A stretch of DNA of 64,000 nt from the NCBI GenBank assembly GCA_002964805.2, contig PUDQ02000006.1, positions 62,001 through 126,000 of the forward strand, in the 5' to 3' direction. The first letter of the stretch is position 1, and each line of letters begins with the position of its first letter. Positions 1 to 10,915 of this stretch are shown here, in pieces. Source of the DNA: Trametes villosa (Eukaryota > Basidiomycota > Agaricomycetes > Polyporales > Polyporaceae). Under the pieces are notes generated by a model. It saw only the letters and a list, made by a program, of their open reading frames with translations, made no database searches and was not told the origin of the DNA. Made by a program: the position numbers and the translations under genes.

Positions 1-893
1 CGTTCCACGACGACGAGGAGAGCGGCCAGAGCGTGCTCTCACGTCAGATATCGTTGGCGTTCCTCGCAGGTGGCCAGCTGTTCGCACCCCAGCCACACGC
101 ATGTGCCCGGAACTCGGAGGTCGTGCACTGCAGACAAGGCGGAAGTCAGTGTACAACATCGGAGAACAGTCCGCGCTGCAGCGACGTACCGTGTGCGCCG
201 ACACTGCACGACGCGAGGGCGGCATCGGCGTCGTCCCCGCAGCGCAGCGGGAGGGGCGCTCCGATCGGGGTGCGCGTGCGACGAGGAGGCCGGACGAGCG
301 TGGGTCATGTTCATGCCCTGTTCGCGACATATTGGAACGGGGCAGGGCACGATACCGCATCGCCGGGGAAGTCTCTCCAGCACCGATGCAGGCCGGGAAT
401 GCTAGCGGCGAACGAGAATTTCCATGTTTTTGCCGAGCGTGGCAGGCGCCCATGAGATGGTGGAGAACGGTCAGAATTCGACCTCCTCCAATTTGCACGA
501 AACTCACAGGGCGACTCATTCGCCGGGGCTCTCGTTTCTCGCAGGGTAAGCCGGGGTCGGTCGGGGAGATTTTCAAACGTGCCCCAACGGGAGCCAACGC
601 AGCGGGACGTGGTAAAGTAGCGTTGCGTGTATGAAATAGTTGATCGGTAGCTTGAGGAGGTGGCACCACTTGAAAGACGTCAAACATGGACCTGCTCCGC
701 ACGAAACTCACCATGTACTACGCGGTGCGCCCAAGCGCTGGGTGACTTTGCGGAGGACGGGAACTTCATTGCGTGCGTCCGGCCTGCAGTCGCCTCGCAC
801 CTCGGGTGCTGTCCGGAACGTGTTTGCTTGTTTAGGCTGCTTTCAGCAGCCAGTGAGAGCGCTCGGCGGGTACTGTGGCCCCCTGGTGCGTAA
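1..893. other. no gene recognised
   Basis: GC-rich sequence left of the transposon. Several open frames exist on both strands, but none carries a recognisable domain, and their composition fits chance openness in GC-rich DNA. The stretch just before the transposon (about 840-893) is the target locus, and I could not tell whether it was part of a gene. Confidence 0.5.
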
Positions 894-902
894 GTTATTG
901 CA
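894..902. repeat. target site duplication, left copy
   Basis: GTTATTGCA lies directly outside the left TIR and is repeated exactly at 4902-4910 outside the right TIR. A length of 9 bp is typical for Mutator elements. Confidence 0.95.
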
Positions 903-1094
903 GGAGGGTGAGCCTGACCAGGCACCTTCCTTTTTTGGACGCGATGATAACACCGGCGCTTGTCACAATCTGTTAGATAACGGCGCGCCCCAAGCGCCCT
1001 CCTGCCTTATCGAGCTCGCTCCCCGCCCTCCCGCTCGTCGAACGCGCCGCCGCCGCCCGCCGCCGTCGTGCTCGCGCGCGTGCCCGCGGTCGCT
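903..1094. repeat. left terminal inverted repeat of the MULE
   Basis: 192 bp, the reverse complement of 4710-4901 with one mismatch by eye. The outer 90 bases are of mixed composition; the inner 100 are very GC-rich with CGCCGCCGCC runs. Similarity stops abruptly after CCGCGGTCGCT. Confidence 0.95.
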
Positions 1095-1287
1095 AGGATC
1101 ACATATGCCTCTATCTATTACTAATTCGCTGCGATTAACACTGTACTAGCCTGACATTATGCAACCCTTTTATACTGTCGGAGGTCGGCTGTGAAGCTAA
1201 GTACTGTTGAGCACTCCGAGCAGCCTGGCTCGGAAGTCGGACTACGCCACAAGATCAAAAAATGAAACTCCGTAAGCATGCTCGAAG

Positions 1288-4200
1288 ATGACTCACACAA
1301 CGTCTACCTCGCATTCAACCACAATGTCTAACCGGAAACCAAGAAAACCCGGTCGAGGGTCGAAGCCGCCGGCTGCTCGAGGAGTCAAGTTCATCAATCT
1401 CTCTGCAGAGGAGGCTCGGGGCGACACTGTACCTCTCACTGCCACTCAGAAAGCGAGTCAGGTGTACCTCAGCAAGCTATACCAGTCGCAGAAGCAGCAT
1501 GATGAGCTCCGGAAGCTGTATGAAGAAAAGAAGACCACAGACCAGTCCTATGAGCTGAAGGATGAAGAGGCCCAGATAGCAGCAGCATCCTGGCTGGCCG
1601 CCGCCGGGCTGGAGCTCGATGCACGGAAGGGGTTAGGGAATAGATGGACCATCTGGTGGACGCAGGGGAGTGGGGAGAGGAGCGGCGAGGAGGTCATCCG
1701 TAAGCTATTCCAATGGTGCGTGCACTCGATCCAAGCCTGCAGAATATTAGGTTAAATCAGGGTTGAATAGCGACTGCGGCTACTCACACGAGTCCCGGAA
1801 TACCAAAAGCAGAAAGAACCCGGTCGACTTCACCGGTTGCCTAGCACACGGCGAGGTCATGTATCAAAAGCACACGGGGAAAGTGCTGCTGATCCGCGGC
1901 TACTTCGAGCACAACCAGCCCTGCAGGGACGCGTTCCTGGCTCGGATTCCGCCGATCCCCCTTCACCCCTCTGTCTTCGAAGTCGCTCTCAGGCAGCTCC
2001 GTAGCGGCGCGGAACTCACTGACGTCCAAGACACAAACCGCAAGATGTTCCATGCGTCCGCATACTCCGGCCAGCCACTCGACATGCGGCAGTCCGTCCA
2101 CCGCTGGCTCCTCCGGAAGAGCGATACACGATCCCTCTACCGCCAGTTCAATCGACTCCGAGGAATAAACGTCGTTCACGCCGCACACGTCAACGTCGAC
2201 AACTGGCTCGACCCAACCAGTCCCGCATACAACCCTGCCTTCGCCGCAGCCGTCTTCCACTACTCAGCGCGAGCAACGCAAGACGACCGCTTCGAAGTCT
2301 GTATTGCCACAAAGGAGATGCACGAAGCGGCGTGGAAGTACGCACACGAGTCACAGATAGTCTTGGACGGGACGTTCGGCTTGTGCGACAAGAAGGTCCT
2401 CCTGTTCATCGTCATGGGCGTGGACGAGAAGAAGCGCGGGGTACCTCTGGCTTTCCTCCTGTTCTCTGCGCCTTCGGGAAATCAACAGACCTCGTCTGGG
2501 TACAACACAGAGATACTCACCCGCCTGCTCTCACGGTGGCGGACCTCGCTTGGGGTTCGCAGCGGGGTGTCGTTCTCGCCGCGCGTTGCGATCACGGACA
2601 CGGACCTGAAGGAGCGTGGAGCGCTCTTGAACGTCTTCCCCGACCTCTGGCTCCTACTATGCAAGTTCCACCTCCGACAGTCCTGGCGCAACCATCGCGC
2701 TCGAGTCCTCAAAGGAAACTCGCCCTACCATGACGATGTCCGCGCTCGTCTTCGACGTCTCGAGCTCTCCCTCATCGAAACGACGGCGTACAAAGACGCG
2801 CACGCTCTTGTCGCTGCGGAACGCGCGTACTTGGAGGGCTTGCGGGCGGCCGCCAACGCGCCTGTCGAACAGCGCTCTTCCGCTGTTGGCGGGATCGAGC
2901 ATCTGGAGTACCTGTCTGGCTACTGGCTATCAGAAGCTCTGTGGCGCAGCTGGTCAGAGTATGGGCGTCAGGCAGCTGCTCGGCTGCTCGGCTGCTCAGT
3001 CGACGGCGTCCTGCCCACTACCAACCACCTGGAGTCGTTCAATGGCGTCCTCAAGCGGAAGCATATCCGCAGGTGGCAGCGCGGCGGGCGACGACTTCGG
3101 CTGGACGTCCTGCTGCACATTTTCGTCTTCTCAGTCCTGCCATCGATCTTCGAAGCACGGGCCCTCGAAGCGGCAGAAGATGAGCGGACGGACACACTCA
3201 TCAAGCGCTTACCTGGTGGCGAGGCCCTGCTTGAGCAGCGCGCGGCGTCCGCGCTCGAGCTCGGTGAGCACGGTGCTCATAGGCCCTCACATGTGTACGC
3301 CTACATGCCAGACGACACGGCGCGGGAGGAGAACGCTAGGCTCCTGCTCAAGGAAGGACAGATCAGCGTCCCCACGTTCCAGGATCAGTCGCTCACCTTC
3401 GAGTTTGACTGTTTCTCCTCCTTGGCAATGGTTCACGATCTGGCGCCACTGGTCTACACGGTCTCCATCGGGCTGGGCGGGTCGGCGCGATGCTCCTGCC
3501 GAGATTTCTGTACCCGGGATGGCGCTGCGTGCAAGCACATTCGCGCGGGTTTGCTGCGGCTCGACGGGCTCCGAGAAACTGGCCTGCGCATCCCGGTGAT
3601 CAGTATCCCACGCACGCGTAGTGAAGCACGTACCCTGTACGGCGCCGAGCACGGAGTCCCCTCTACGGAACCGGACAATGGCAACGCCGTAGCTGCAACC
3701 CGGACCCGCCAGGATGCCAGCCCCCAAGTCACCCACCCGAGCCCTTCTGGGTCCTTGTCCCCGGCGTCCCGAGCCGCGCGCTTCATTGAAGCAGTCTTGT
3801 GCGAGTCCGGGGACGCGTTTGCTACGCCTGCCAGTGCGGATGGCCGGTTTGTCACCGAAACGAGCCCCGGCGCACTGTCGGACGTTGAGATGGACACGGC
3901 ACTAGACAGCTTGGGACCCGACTCTGACTACTTGTCAGAGTCGGAAGAGAACGAGCACTCACCCGCGTTGGACGTCGCCGTCGCCTTGCCAGCTCAGCCT
4001 ATCGCCGCTACGAGTTGCGCTGTTGCCTCGCCGCAGGGCACCCTCAAGACCGGAGGAGCGTTCGCGAGGTTCCCGGCGGTTATCCCAGCTCCACCATCAC
4101 TCGCAGCGCCGCCTGGCCACGCTTTGCAGAGGTCCTCGGAGCCCACGGAACGCGCACCCACGCGTCCACCAGGCCCCCTGATGCCTGACGGTGCCACGCT

Positions 4201-4603
4201 CTCGGCCATCGCAGCAGTACACCGGCAGGTGATGGCCCGCGTCCTGCACGAGTTGGAGTCCGAGGGGCCCAAGCTGCGCGAGTTCTCCGACTTGCTCAAG
4301 GGGGTCACCCTTGTGGAGTCGGAGGTTCCTCGCGTTCAGGCTGCGAAGGAGAACTTGGACGTCCTCTCGGAGCAGCTTTCAGTGATGCTCCGTGTGAACG
4401 AGGATGACAGGCGCGAGGGAACCGGCACCCATCCTGGGCACTCTCAGGAACTCATCAGTCCTGGATGTGATGTCGCCGGCCCCGCACCGCCCTCTACTCC
4501 ACCTTGCCGCTACCGCAAGAGACGTGCCTCTTCGGACATGTTTATTCTCCCGCCGTCTCCCGAGAAGTCCCAAAAGCGTCATGATTCTCATAGTATACAT
4601 TGA
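1288..4603 (+). CDS. MULE transposase (two exons)
   Basis: Catalyses excision and insertion of the surrounding element. Model: 1288-1715 joined to 1771-4603 (1,086 aa) with a 55-nt GTGCGT...TAG intron; the phases agree, and the join creates a CDCGYSH motif typical of the N-terminal zinc finger of these proteins. DDE residues as I read them: D342 in VLDGTFG, D419 in ITDTDLKERG, E564 in HLESFNGVLKRK. A SWIM zinc finger follows (CxC at 717/719, CxH at 730/732), then a low-complexity Ser/Pro/Glu-rich tail to the stop. The first ATG (1288) lies about 190 bases inside the left TIR. The second in-frame ATG at 1324 is an alternative start. No stop or frameshift interrupts the frame. Confidence 0.92.
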
Positions 4604-4709
4604 CCGGTGTGTAGCGTACAAAGTAACGTAAGGCAGTATCACTAAATATATATGTTTTGCTCCTATCTGTCTTCGCAAAGTATACAGTGAGTATACGCGA
4701 CACTATCGA

Positions 4710-4901
4710 AGCGACCGCGGGCACGCGCGCGAGCACGACGGCGGCGGGCGGCGGCGGCGCGTTCGACGAGCGGGAGGGCGGGGAGCGAGCTCGATAAGGC
4801 AGGAGGGCGCTTGGGGCGTGCCGTTATCTAACAGATTGTGACAAGCGCCGGTGTTATCATCGCGTCCAAAAAAGGAAGGTGCCTGGTCAGGCTCACCCTC
4901 C
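4710..4901. repeat. right terminal inverted repeat of the MULE
   Basis: 192 bp, the inverted partner of 903-1094. It ends GCTCACCCTCC directly before the target duplication. The sole mismatch seen against the left copy is in the GGC(G/A)CGCC stretch. Confidence 0.95.
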
Positions 4902-4910
4902 GTTATTGCA
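4902..4910. repeat. target site duplication, right copy
   Basis: Exact copy of the GTTATTGCA at 894-902, directly outside the right TIR. Together they define the insertion point to the base. Confidence 0.95.
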
Positions 4911-6159
4911 AGTTTTGTGGGAGGGAGATCTGAGAAATTGTCTTGGTTAGGGCAACTCGCACCGACAGATGCTGGGATCGCGCCAGGTGGTATCCCCCAG
5001 CATTCCGCCCCACTACGGATGCACTCGCTAGACGTCCTTGGGCGCAGGAGGGCGCGGAGGGTGGCGGCAGGGCGGCAGGAGGGCGGCGGGAGGGTGCGGC
5101 GTATTGTTCCGGGAGCGAAACGGCGTCCGTCTACGCACTTGTAATCGCGGCAGCAGCCTTGGACATGTACCGTCAATGCGTCCGAGTCTCTCGCGTCGGG
5201 GAATTGAGCGAGGCGACCATCGGGAGAAGGTGGCCTAGGTTGAGCACGAGAGCGGGCGAGGCCACTTGTGGCCGTCGCCGTTCCTTGCGCTTGGCTTTAC
5301 GGAGCGCACTGGGAAACACGACTGGGTGGTGCGGACAGCGAGAGAACAATCTCGCGCCCGTCGTGTGTTGCACTGGATGTCGCGAGTGGTGAGCATCGCA
5401 GGCGTCGAGCCGAGCGGAAGATCAGGGATGCGGGCACTCACCTGTGGCGGGAGTCGCCGAGACAGACGGCCCCAGAGGCTAGAATGTGAGCAGCGACTGG
5501 GAGCCGCTGCCCGTGTGAGAGGCAGACTGACAGAGCGCGGGTGAGGGACGCGTCAGTAGGGTTGCGCGCGAATGGCAGAGAGAGCAAGAGGCCGATCGGG
5601 GAAGATGGGAAAAGCAGGGGGAGACATCCTGGACACGCACAGATTGGCACACTACCAGACAGTGGCAGTCAGCGCTGAAGCACTGAAGAGCTGACGTCAC
5701 ACGCGCGACCCACGCGCGCGACCGTGTCCTCGACTTGCCCTCCCCCTACGCGTAGCTGGCAATGTGCCAGCTGGGGGTGCTGGACGCAAAGGGGAGCATT
5801 TGAGGCGACATCGAGGGATGATATCAGTAGACCGTGCGCGGCCGTGCCCCTCTATCAGCCCGGGCCACTACCCCAGGTTTGTTGCGCGTGCGGGCTCGAA
5901 CCTCCATAGAGTGTGGGCTACTTTGTCCATTGGGGTTCCAAGGTGGGCCAGAAGTACGCACGTACGTTGCAATTGACACTTGGCTTTGAATCAATAAGCA
6001 TACTGTTCTAGACTTAAGTGCTTCGGATTACAGGATGAAATTCGTTTTGGATGCGGGTGTAGTAAATGTACACATGGTTGTGGATACTGATGCTAGTTCA
6101 TTACGTGCCTGCGACGAACTGCGACTGAGATTACCAAGGGAGTGTCCTGCCCTGCGAGC
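4911..6159. other. no gene recognised
   Basis: Right flank of the transposon. Only short chance frames; I could not match any to a protein family, and no repeat stands out. A TTCGAGCCC box near 5893 resembles a tRNA B box on the minus strand, but no cloverleaf can be drawn around it. Confidence 0.5.
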
Positions 6160-8466
6160 CTATACGAAACCGAAGCCCTCTCCCTCGTTGATCGCGAGCA
6201 GGAGTTGTCGGAGCATTTCGTACGACGAGTGCTGATGAAGATTGATCTGGCTGAAGCCTATAAAGAGGACAACGTCAGCCGGAAGACGCAGGTCAGATAT
6301 TCTGAAGACATACATGTATGCGCGCTTTGTGGATGTGCCCGTTGCGAAACTGAACACCTTCGCCCACTCTTCACGCGTGAACGACCTGAGCGCACGCCAG
6401 AACCACACGATGACCGAATCCGAACTCGTGTACCTGTTGTACTCCGTCGCCGAGCGCCACTCATCCACGTCGATGTCCGAGGTCCCGGAGATGAGCAGTT
6501 TGGTTGAACTACGGCATGTGTCAGCAATTGCAATGTGAAGAGAATAGAGGGTGCTTACGATCGAGATGAGGTCCTGCGGGATGATCTCGTAGAGCCCGGC
6601 GGGGAGAGCCTCGATTTGCTCCTTATGGACGAGTGCAGGCGGTAGTTCGCAGACAGCTTCACGAACTCGCGCTTGTTCTCCTGCGTGACTGCAATCGACG
6701 CGGCGCCTTCCATAAGTTCCACAAGCTTCGTCACTTCGAGCTGTAGCGCGATGGTGAGCAAGGGTTTAACACAAGAGTGCACCACGACACGTACCTCGTC
6801 CGCGTCGACTCTGAAGGTCAGGTCCAGGGGGCTGGGTTGAGGATCAAGATGAGCAAACTATAGCACTCTGGGCCAGCCAATCGACGTCCTTGTAATCCAC
6901 CGGCTTACCGAGCAGCTGCTTGTAGACGCTGCGCGCGATTTACGCGTCGAGCAGCCATCCGTCATACATCGCCTTCCCGATTACGCGCCCTACGAACTTG
7001 GAGAACGAGAGGTGCTCCGGGTTCACCCACGACGCGCGGTTCGGCTGGTACGTGAGCTTGTCGACCGCGTACGGCTGGGAGAGCGCATAGTTCGGGTCGA
7101 ACATCTGCCGCGCAAGGATCTGGAACCACTCGGACGTGACGCCGCCTGCGTCGACGCCCTCCTCGTCGTACAAGGGCACGCTCTGCTTCCCGTACTTGAT
7201 CTGGTCGCCCGTCCTCCACACCTTCAGCTGCAGGGTCCCGTGCTGCTCCCGGCTGTGTGCTCATCGGTGAAGCTGCTGGTTGAAGTATTTCCGCTCGTTG
7301 TTGGAAGTCAAGTAGGCGCGGGTTGCCCACCAGTAGCCAGAACGAGCCGCTCACGAGTGATGGGTTGTTACGGACCATCATGTCGAGAACCCTGCGGTAC
7401 GCGTCGGTAAAGCTGACGAAGAGGTCCTCCCTGGACTCGAGCGAGGGCGTCGGAGGAGACCGGGGTGATGCAGAACCACGAAGATGGCGAGTGGCGGCAG
7501 CAGACCGGGTCCCGAGGCCAATGTACTTGCAGAAGACCATCAGGGACTCGATCGGCGGCGGCAGCAGCACCGTTGCGATGTGCTCCATCTCTGGCTTCTC
7601 CTCAATGACGGAGAGACAGTCTCCGAGACGTTGTTACAGCGAGGAGAACCGGAAGCTCTCGTAGATGCCTTGAACCTTCTCGATGTCAGAGGCGTTACCC
7701 GGCATCTTCGGCAAATACATGTAGTCGATCGTTTTCAAGACTCAGAGGAGCTTGGCCTGGTCAGATGATGCGGTAGAGAACTTGGAGGCGATGATCATAG
7801 CCAGACTGTAAGGATCTGCGTCGGCGTCACGCAGGGAGGGCTCCGCGAGAGTAGAGTGCAAGCTCTGACCGAACTCTTGCGCGCGAGCTAGAGCTCCGAG
7901 GCGATGAAGGGATGTACGAGAGATGCTGAATGAGCGACAAGCTCTGCGCGAAGGTGCGGCCGGAGCATTCACTAGCGGCGAGGACGTTGACGATGAAGCG
8001 AGAACATGATGAGGGATATGTGGAGGAATTGCTAGAAGGACCTTCTCCTGGAGGATTGCGGACTGCTTGGGCTGAGCATCGGCTGCTGGGGTCGCTCATG
8101 TCACAGCCGCTGGGGCTGCTGTTGTAGCTGGTGTAGCTGGCATAGTGAATGTAGCTGTGCCAGAAGAACAGCAGGCGATGCTAGCTCACCTGGAGGTTGG
8201 GGGCAACCTGTTCGGAGGCGCCTGGGGCGTCACAGCTGCCTCACTATTCTCTGCCATCTTGTCCTTCTTGGGCTTCACACCCGCAAGCGGACGAGTCACT
8301 GTTGCCAGGAGCGCAACCACGGACTCAACGATGAATGGGGTACGCAGGATCGAGGGGCGGTCGAGAAGGCTGAGCAGGAGCACATAGGGAAGTGCGGGCT
8401 GGCTTCTCCTTACCCTCCTCCTTCGACGCGCTGCGGCGCAGGCCGAAGGGGAGTTCGTGTTCGGTG

Positions 8467-8530
8467 GGGAAGAACAACGACGAAAGCTCGTTGGAGCTGA
8501 TGATGTAGGTGAGCGGCGAGCGCCTCTAGA
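8467..8530. repeat. direct repeat, copy 1, flanking the insertion
   Basis: Shares CGACGAAAGCTCGTTGGAG and the following CTGATGAT(G/A)TAGGTGAGCG...GCGCCTCTA with 10505-10560. Copy 1 carries an extra 7 bases (GGCGAGC class) before GCGCCTCTA, which breaks its frame. Confidence 0.8.
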
Positions 8531-10505
8531 CAGCAGACTCGTGCCGCCTCCGCCTTCGCCCCCCTCACCCGTTCCGGAGCGTCTCTTCCGCCCCTCATTA
8601 ACGCTCTCTCCCCAGTGTCGCAATCTATGTGATGTAAAGCGTCAGTCAGAACCTCGGAGCCTTGCAAGCCTAGAACGCACGTACCACCTGCGTTCCGACC
8701 CCTCTGCGGCGGAGAGAGTATACCGGCCTACCCATACGCCCAGAGATGCTGCCGGGATGAGCCCGGAACTCCCGCAACACGCTCCGAGAGAGCCGGGAGT
8801 GTCCACTCCGACGCCCTGTCGTACCGCCGTTCGCGAGGTCGATTGCGGATCGAATAGTCGAATGTTGAGCGCGAATGGTAGGAGGTGCGCCGTTAATGCT
8901 CTCGGGGATAAATTCGCCCCGTGGAGGGCAACGAGCCACCCCCAGACGACCTCGCGGACGTCGACGAGCGCGAGCACCTACTCTGACGGGCTCGAACCAG
9001 AGTCCACCGCCCACCGCGTTCTCGCGACTCTGCGTCTGCCACCCGCCTTCGCGTGCCGCCGCGCTGACTTTCCTTGATCCTCGTCTTCTCCCTCCTGGTG
9101 AGTCACACCATCTACGCAATAAGATAAGTCAGTGAGAAGCCGAGACCGACAAAGCACCGAGACGGTACGCACCTCCTCAGATTGCAGCTCGTTCGCGGTA
9201 GCGAAGACCCTCGACCAGATTAACCAGCCACTGGACGGCGTCGATGTGCGTCCTGCCTGCTCCTGTTGTTCCGCTCCGTGGCCCCTATGAGTGCCCGCAC
9301 GAGCACTGCATCGGCCCGATGCCGGAGAGGCTGTCCGTGGCTCCCAGGCGTTCGGAAGGTGAGAACTTGGAGAGGGAGCGGCAGTGGGGGCCCTGCTTGG
9401 CGCACGGATATGGTCAAAATCGCAAAGAGCGTGCCGGATAGGCCTTCGCGCATTTCGCGGAGAGGAGGGCGCTTATTCGGCCGTACCTCCACTATCTCCC
9501 TCTTGAGCTTGCCGCGTACATACGCGTACGTCAGAAGGTGAGTGCCGTATCTGCGGTCTGCGGCGTCGGCACTGTGGATCCCGACCTCCGCGCCCTGCTT
9601 CACCTCAACCAGCACGCTCGGAACGGCTCAGCAGCCGTACGGGGCGAAGTGCTGCTCCCATCGCGGACTCGAAGGATTTGACGTGCTCGAGGCCTCGTGT
9701 GCGCGGCGCGGAGGCTGTTCGAGCGCTCTATCGCGACTTTAGGTAGATTGAGCAAAGCAGGGTGGCCAGAAGACGAAGTGACAGCCGGCGACGAGTGAAT
9801 GGCGGTGCGCGAGAGACTTTGCGCATCGAGGCACGCGTTAGCGCCGTGAGCGTGGCGTGTCTGACCACGTCCGCACACGTGCTGACGCGCCGCCCGCTTG
9901 CAGCGCACGGCGCAACGGCTTCGCCGTGCTTCGAGCCTGTGAAGCCGCATTTGGTGGTCAGCCTCATCTCAAGGTCGCAAGCAGGGCCAGCGGATTCGGT
10001 ACGTACCTCGTCTACGCATAGTGGCTGACACGCGAAACATGCCAGGACCTCCCGCCGACACTCTCCAGACCCGCCTTCTACCCCCGGACGGTCGGAATGA
10101 ACGTCGCGCAGTGGCTATAGGTGCGAGGCGTGGAAACAACTTCGAGTGGTGCGCATCAGGACAGATTCGGGTGCAGCGTGAGATTTCGGCCACGTACCGT
10201 ACGCGACGCCGCGCCCACGACCGCCCTACACTACACTCGCCCCGCTTGTAATCGCCCTCGTACACGCGATCCAACGGCGCAGCGCCGCCCTGATGCCGCC
10301 TAGTGTGGTATAGCACGAATCCACGGCTTCTACAGTATCAGACAGGTCAGCTCGTGGTCGGTAGCCGCAGGAAAGGAATGAGGTACGTACTTGCGACAAT
10401 TTGAGCTAGTTTACGACCTGACCGTGCCTTCGAGCTTGAATGAAGGGGCTGCACTGCCGTGCCACACGCCGACCAGTGCGTCTGGACAAGCGGGGCGTGT
10501 GGGCG
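8530..10505. other. 2-kb insertion inside the TOM1 pseudogene
   Basis: The TOM1-derived text ends at about 10512 and resumes at about 8525, and the junction sequence (45-50 bp encoding LEALTYIISSNELSS) is present on both sides. The insert carries no protein I recognise. Isolated intron-like borders (for example AAGGTGAGTGCC near 9535 and GGTACGTAC near 9998 and 10383) suggest it may hold pieces of a spliced gene. Confidence 0.5.
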
Positions 10506-10560
10506 GGGACAAACGACGACGAAAGCTCGTTGGAGCTGATGATATAGGTGAGCGCCTCTA
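10505..10560. repeat. direct repeat, copy 2, flanking the insertion
   Basis: Second copy of the repeat described at 8467-8530, in the same orientation and about 2.03 kb away. On the minus strand it keeps the TOM1 frame ALTYIISSNELSS. Confidence 0.8.
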
Positions 10561-10915
10561 AACTAAACAGCGGTGCACGATCAGCTCCGGCACAACATCG
10601 TTCTGAGGCAAGGACAAGCAGCCGACGTAGTCGGTGGGGACGCGCTGCTTACCGATAGCCTTCGGAGTGAGCGGAGTAGCGGTCTTCGAGTGACAGACAG
10701 ACATCTGCGCGAAGCTCCTGTCGATCAAAGCAAGATCGCCAGAAGCATCCTGGAGGATGCTGAGGAGCAGGTTGAACAAGTCCGTGCGAAATTTGCCGTT
10801 CTCACAGAGGTTAACGAGCACCTTGTACAGCAGGTTCTTCTTCAGGACGTGTGGGTAGAAGAGAAGCCGGATCAGCGCGGCGAGCGCAGAGTTGTTGATT
10901 CAAAACGCGTACCAG

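Larger units (their letters stand above)
903..4901 (+). mobile_element. complete Mutator-like element (MULE)
   Basis: A 3,999-bp element bounded by 192-bp terminal inverted repeats (903-1094 and 4710-4901) that both begin GGAGGGTGAG when read inward. It is flanked by the direct 9-bp duplication GTTATTGCA (894-902 and 4902-4910). Inside is one two-exon gene for a MULE-type transposase. Long TIRs, a 9-bp target duplication and a DDE transposase with a SWIM finger are the hallmarks of Mutator-superfamily elements. The two TIRs differ at one visible position (G in the left copy, A in the right, about 80 bases in), and the reading frame is open. The element therefore looks young and possibly autonomous; activity is inferred, not shown. 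Confidence 0.96.
6160..10915 (-). pseudogene. decayed TOM1/HUWE1-type HECT E3 ubiquitin ligase
   Basis: Ordered fragments of a giant HECT ligase read from high to low coordinates. They include KNLLYKVLVNLCENGKFRTD and DVVPELIVHRCL (about 10570-10860), ALTYIISSNELSS with EHELPFGLRRSASKE (8400-8520), SILRTPFIVESVVALLATVT (8280-8360), SSDQAKLL (7745), and MVRNNPSLVSGSFWLLVGNP (7320-7400). The HECT N-lobe DQIKYGKQ...YDEEGVDAGGV lies at 6940-7210, and the C-lobe at 6165-6785. Inactivating lesions are visible: in-frame stops at 7742-7744 (TGA after SSDQAKLL), 7634-7636 (TAA) and 6940-6942 (TAA after LLDA), plus several frame changes. The active-site Cys of the expected HTCFNQ motif reads Gly (FIGFSQ; codon 6256-6258). 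The N-terminal thousands of residues expected for TOM1 are not recognisable. I am confident of the family from memory; the exact ends are approximate. Confidence 0.82.

Noticed and set aside
5880..5965. tRNA-like B box (GGTTCGAGCCC on the minus strand)
   Set aside because: No A box, no matching T-arm stem and no acceptor stem can be drawn around it.
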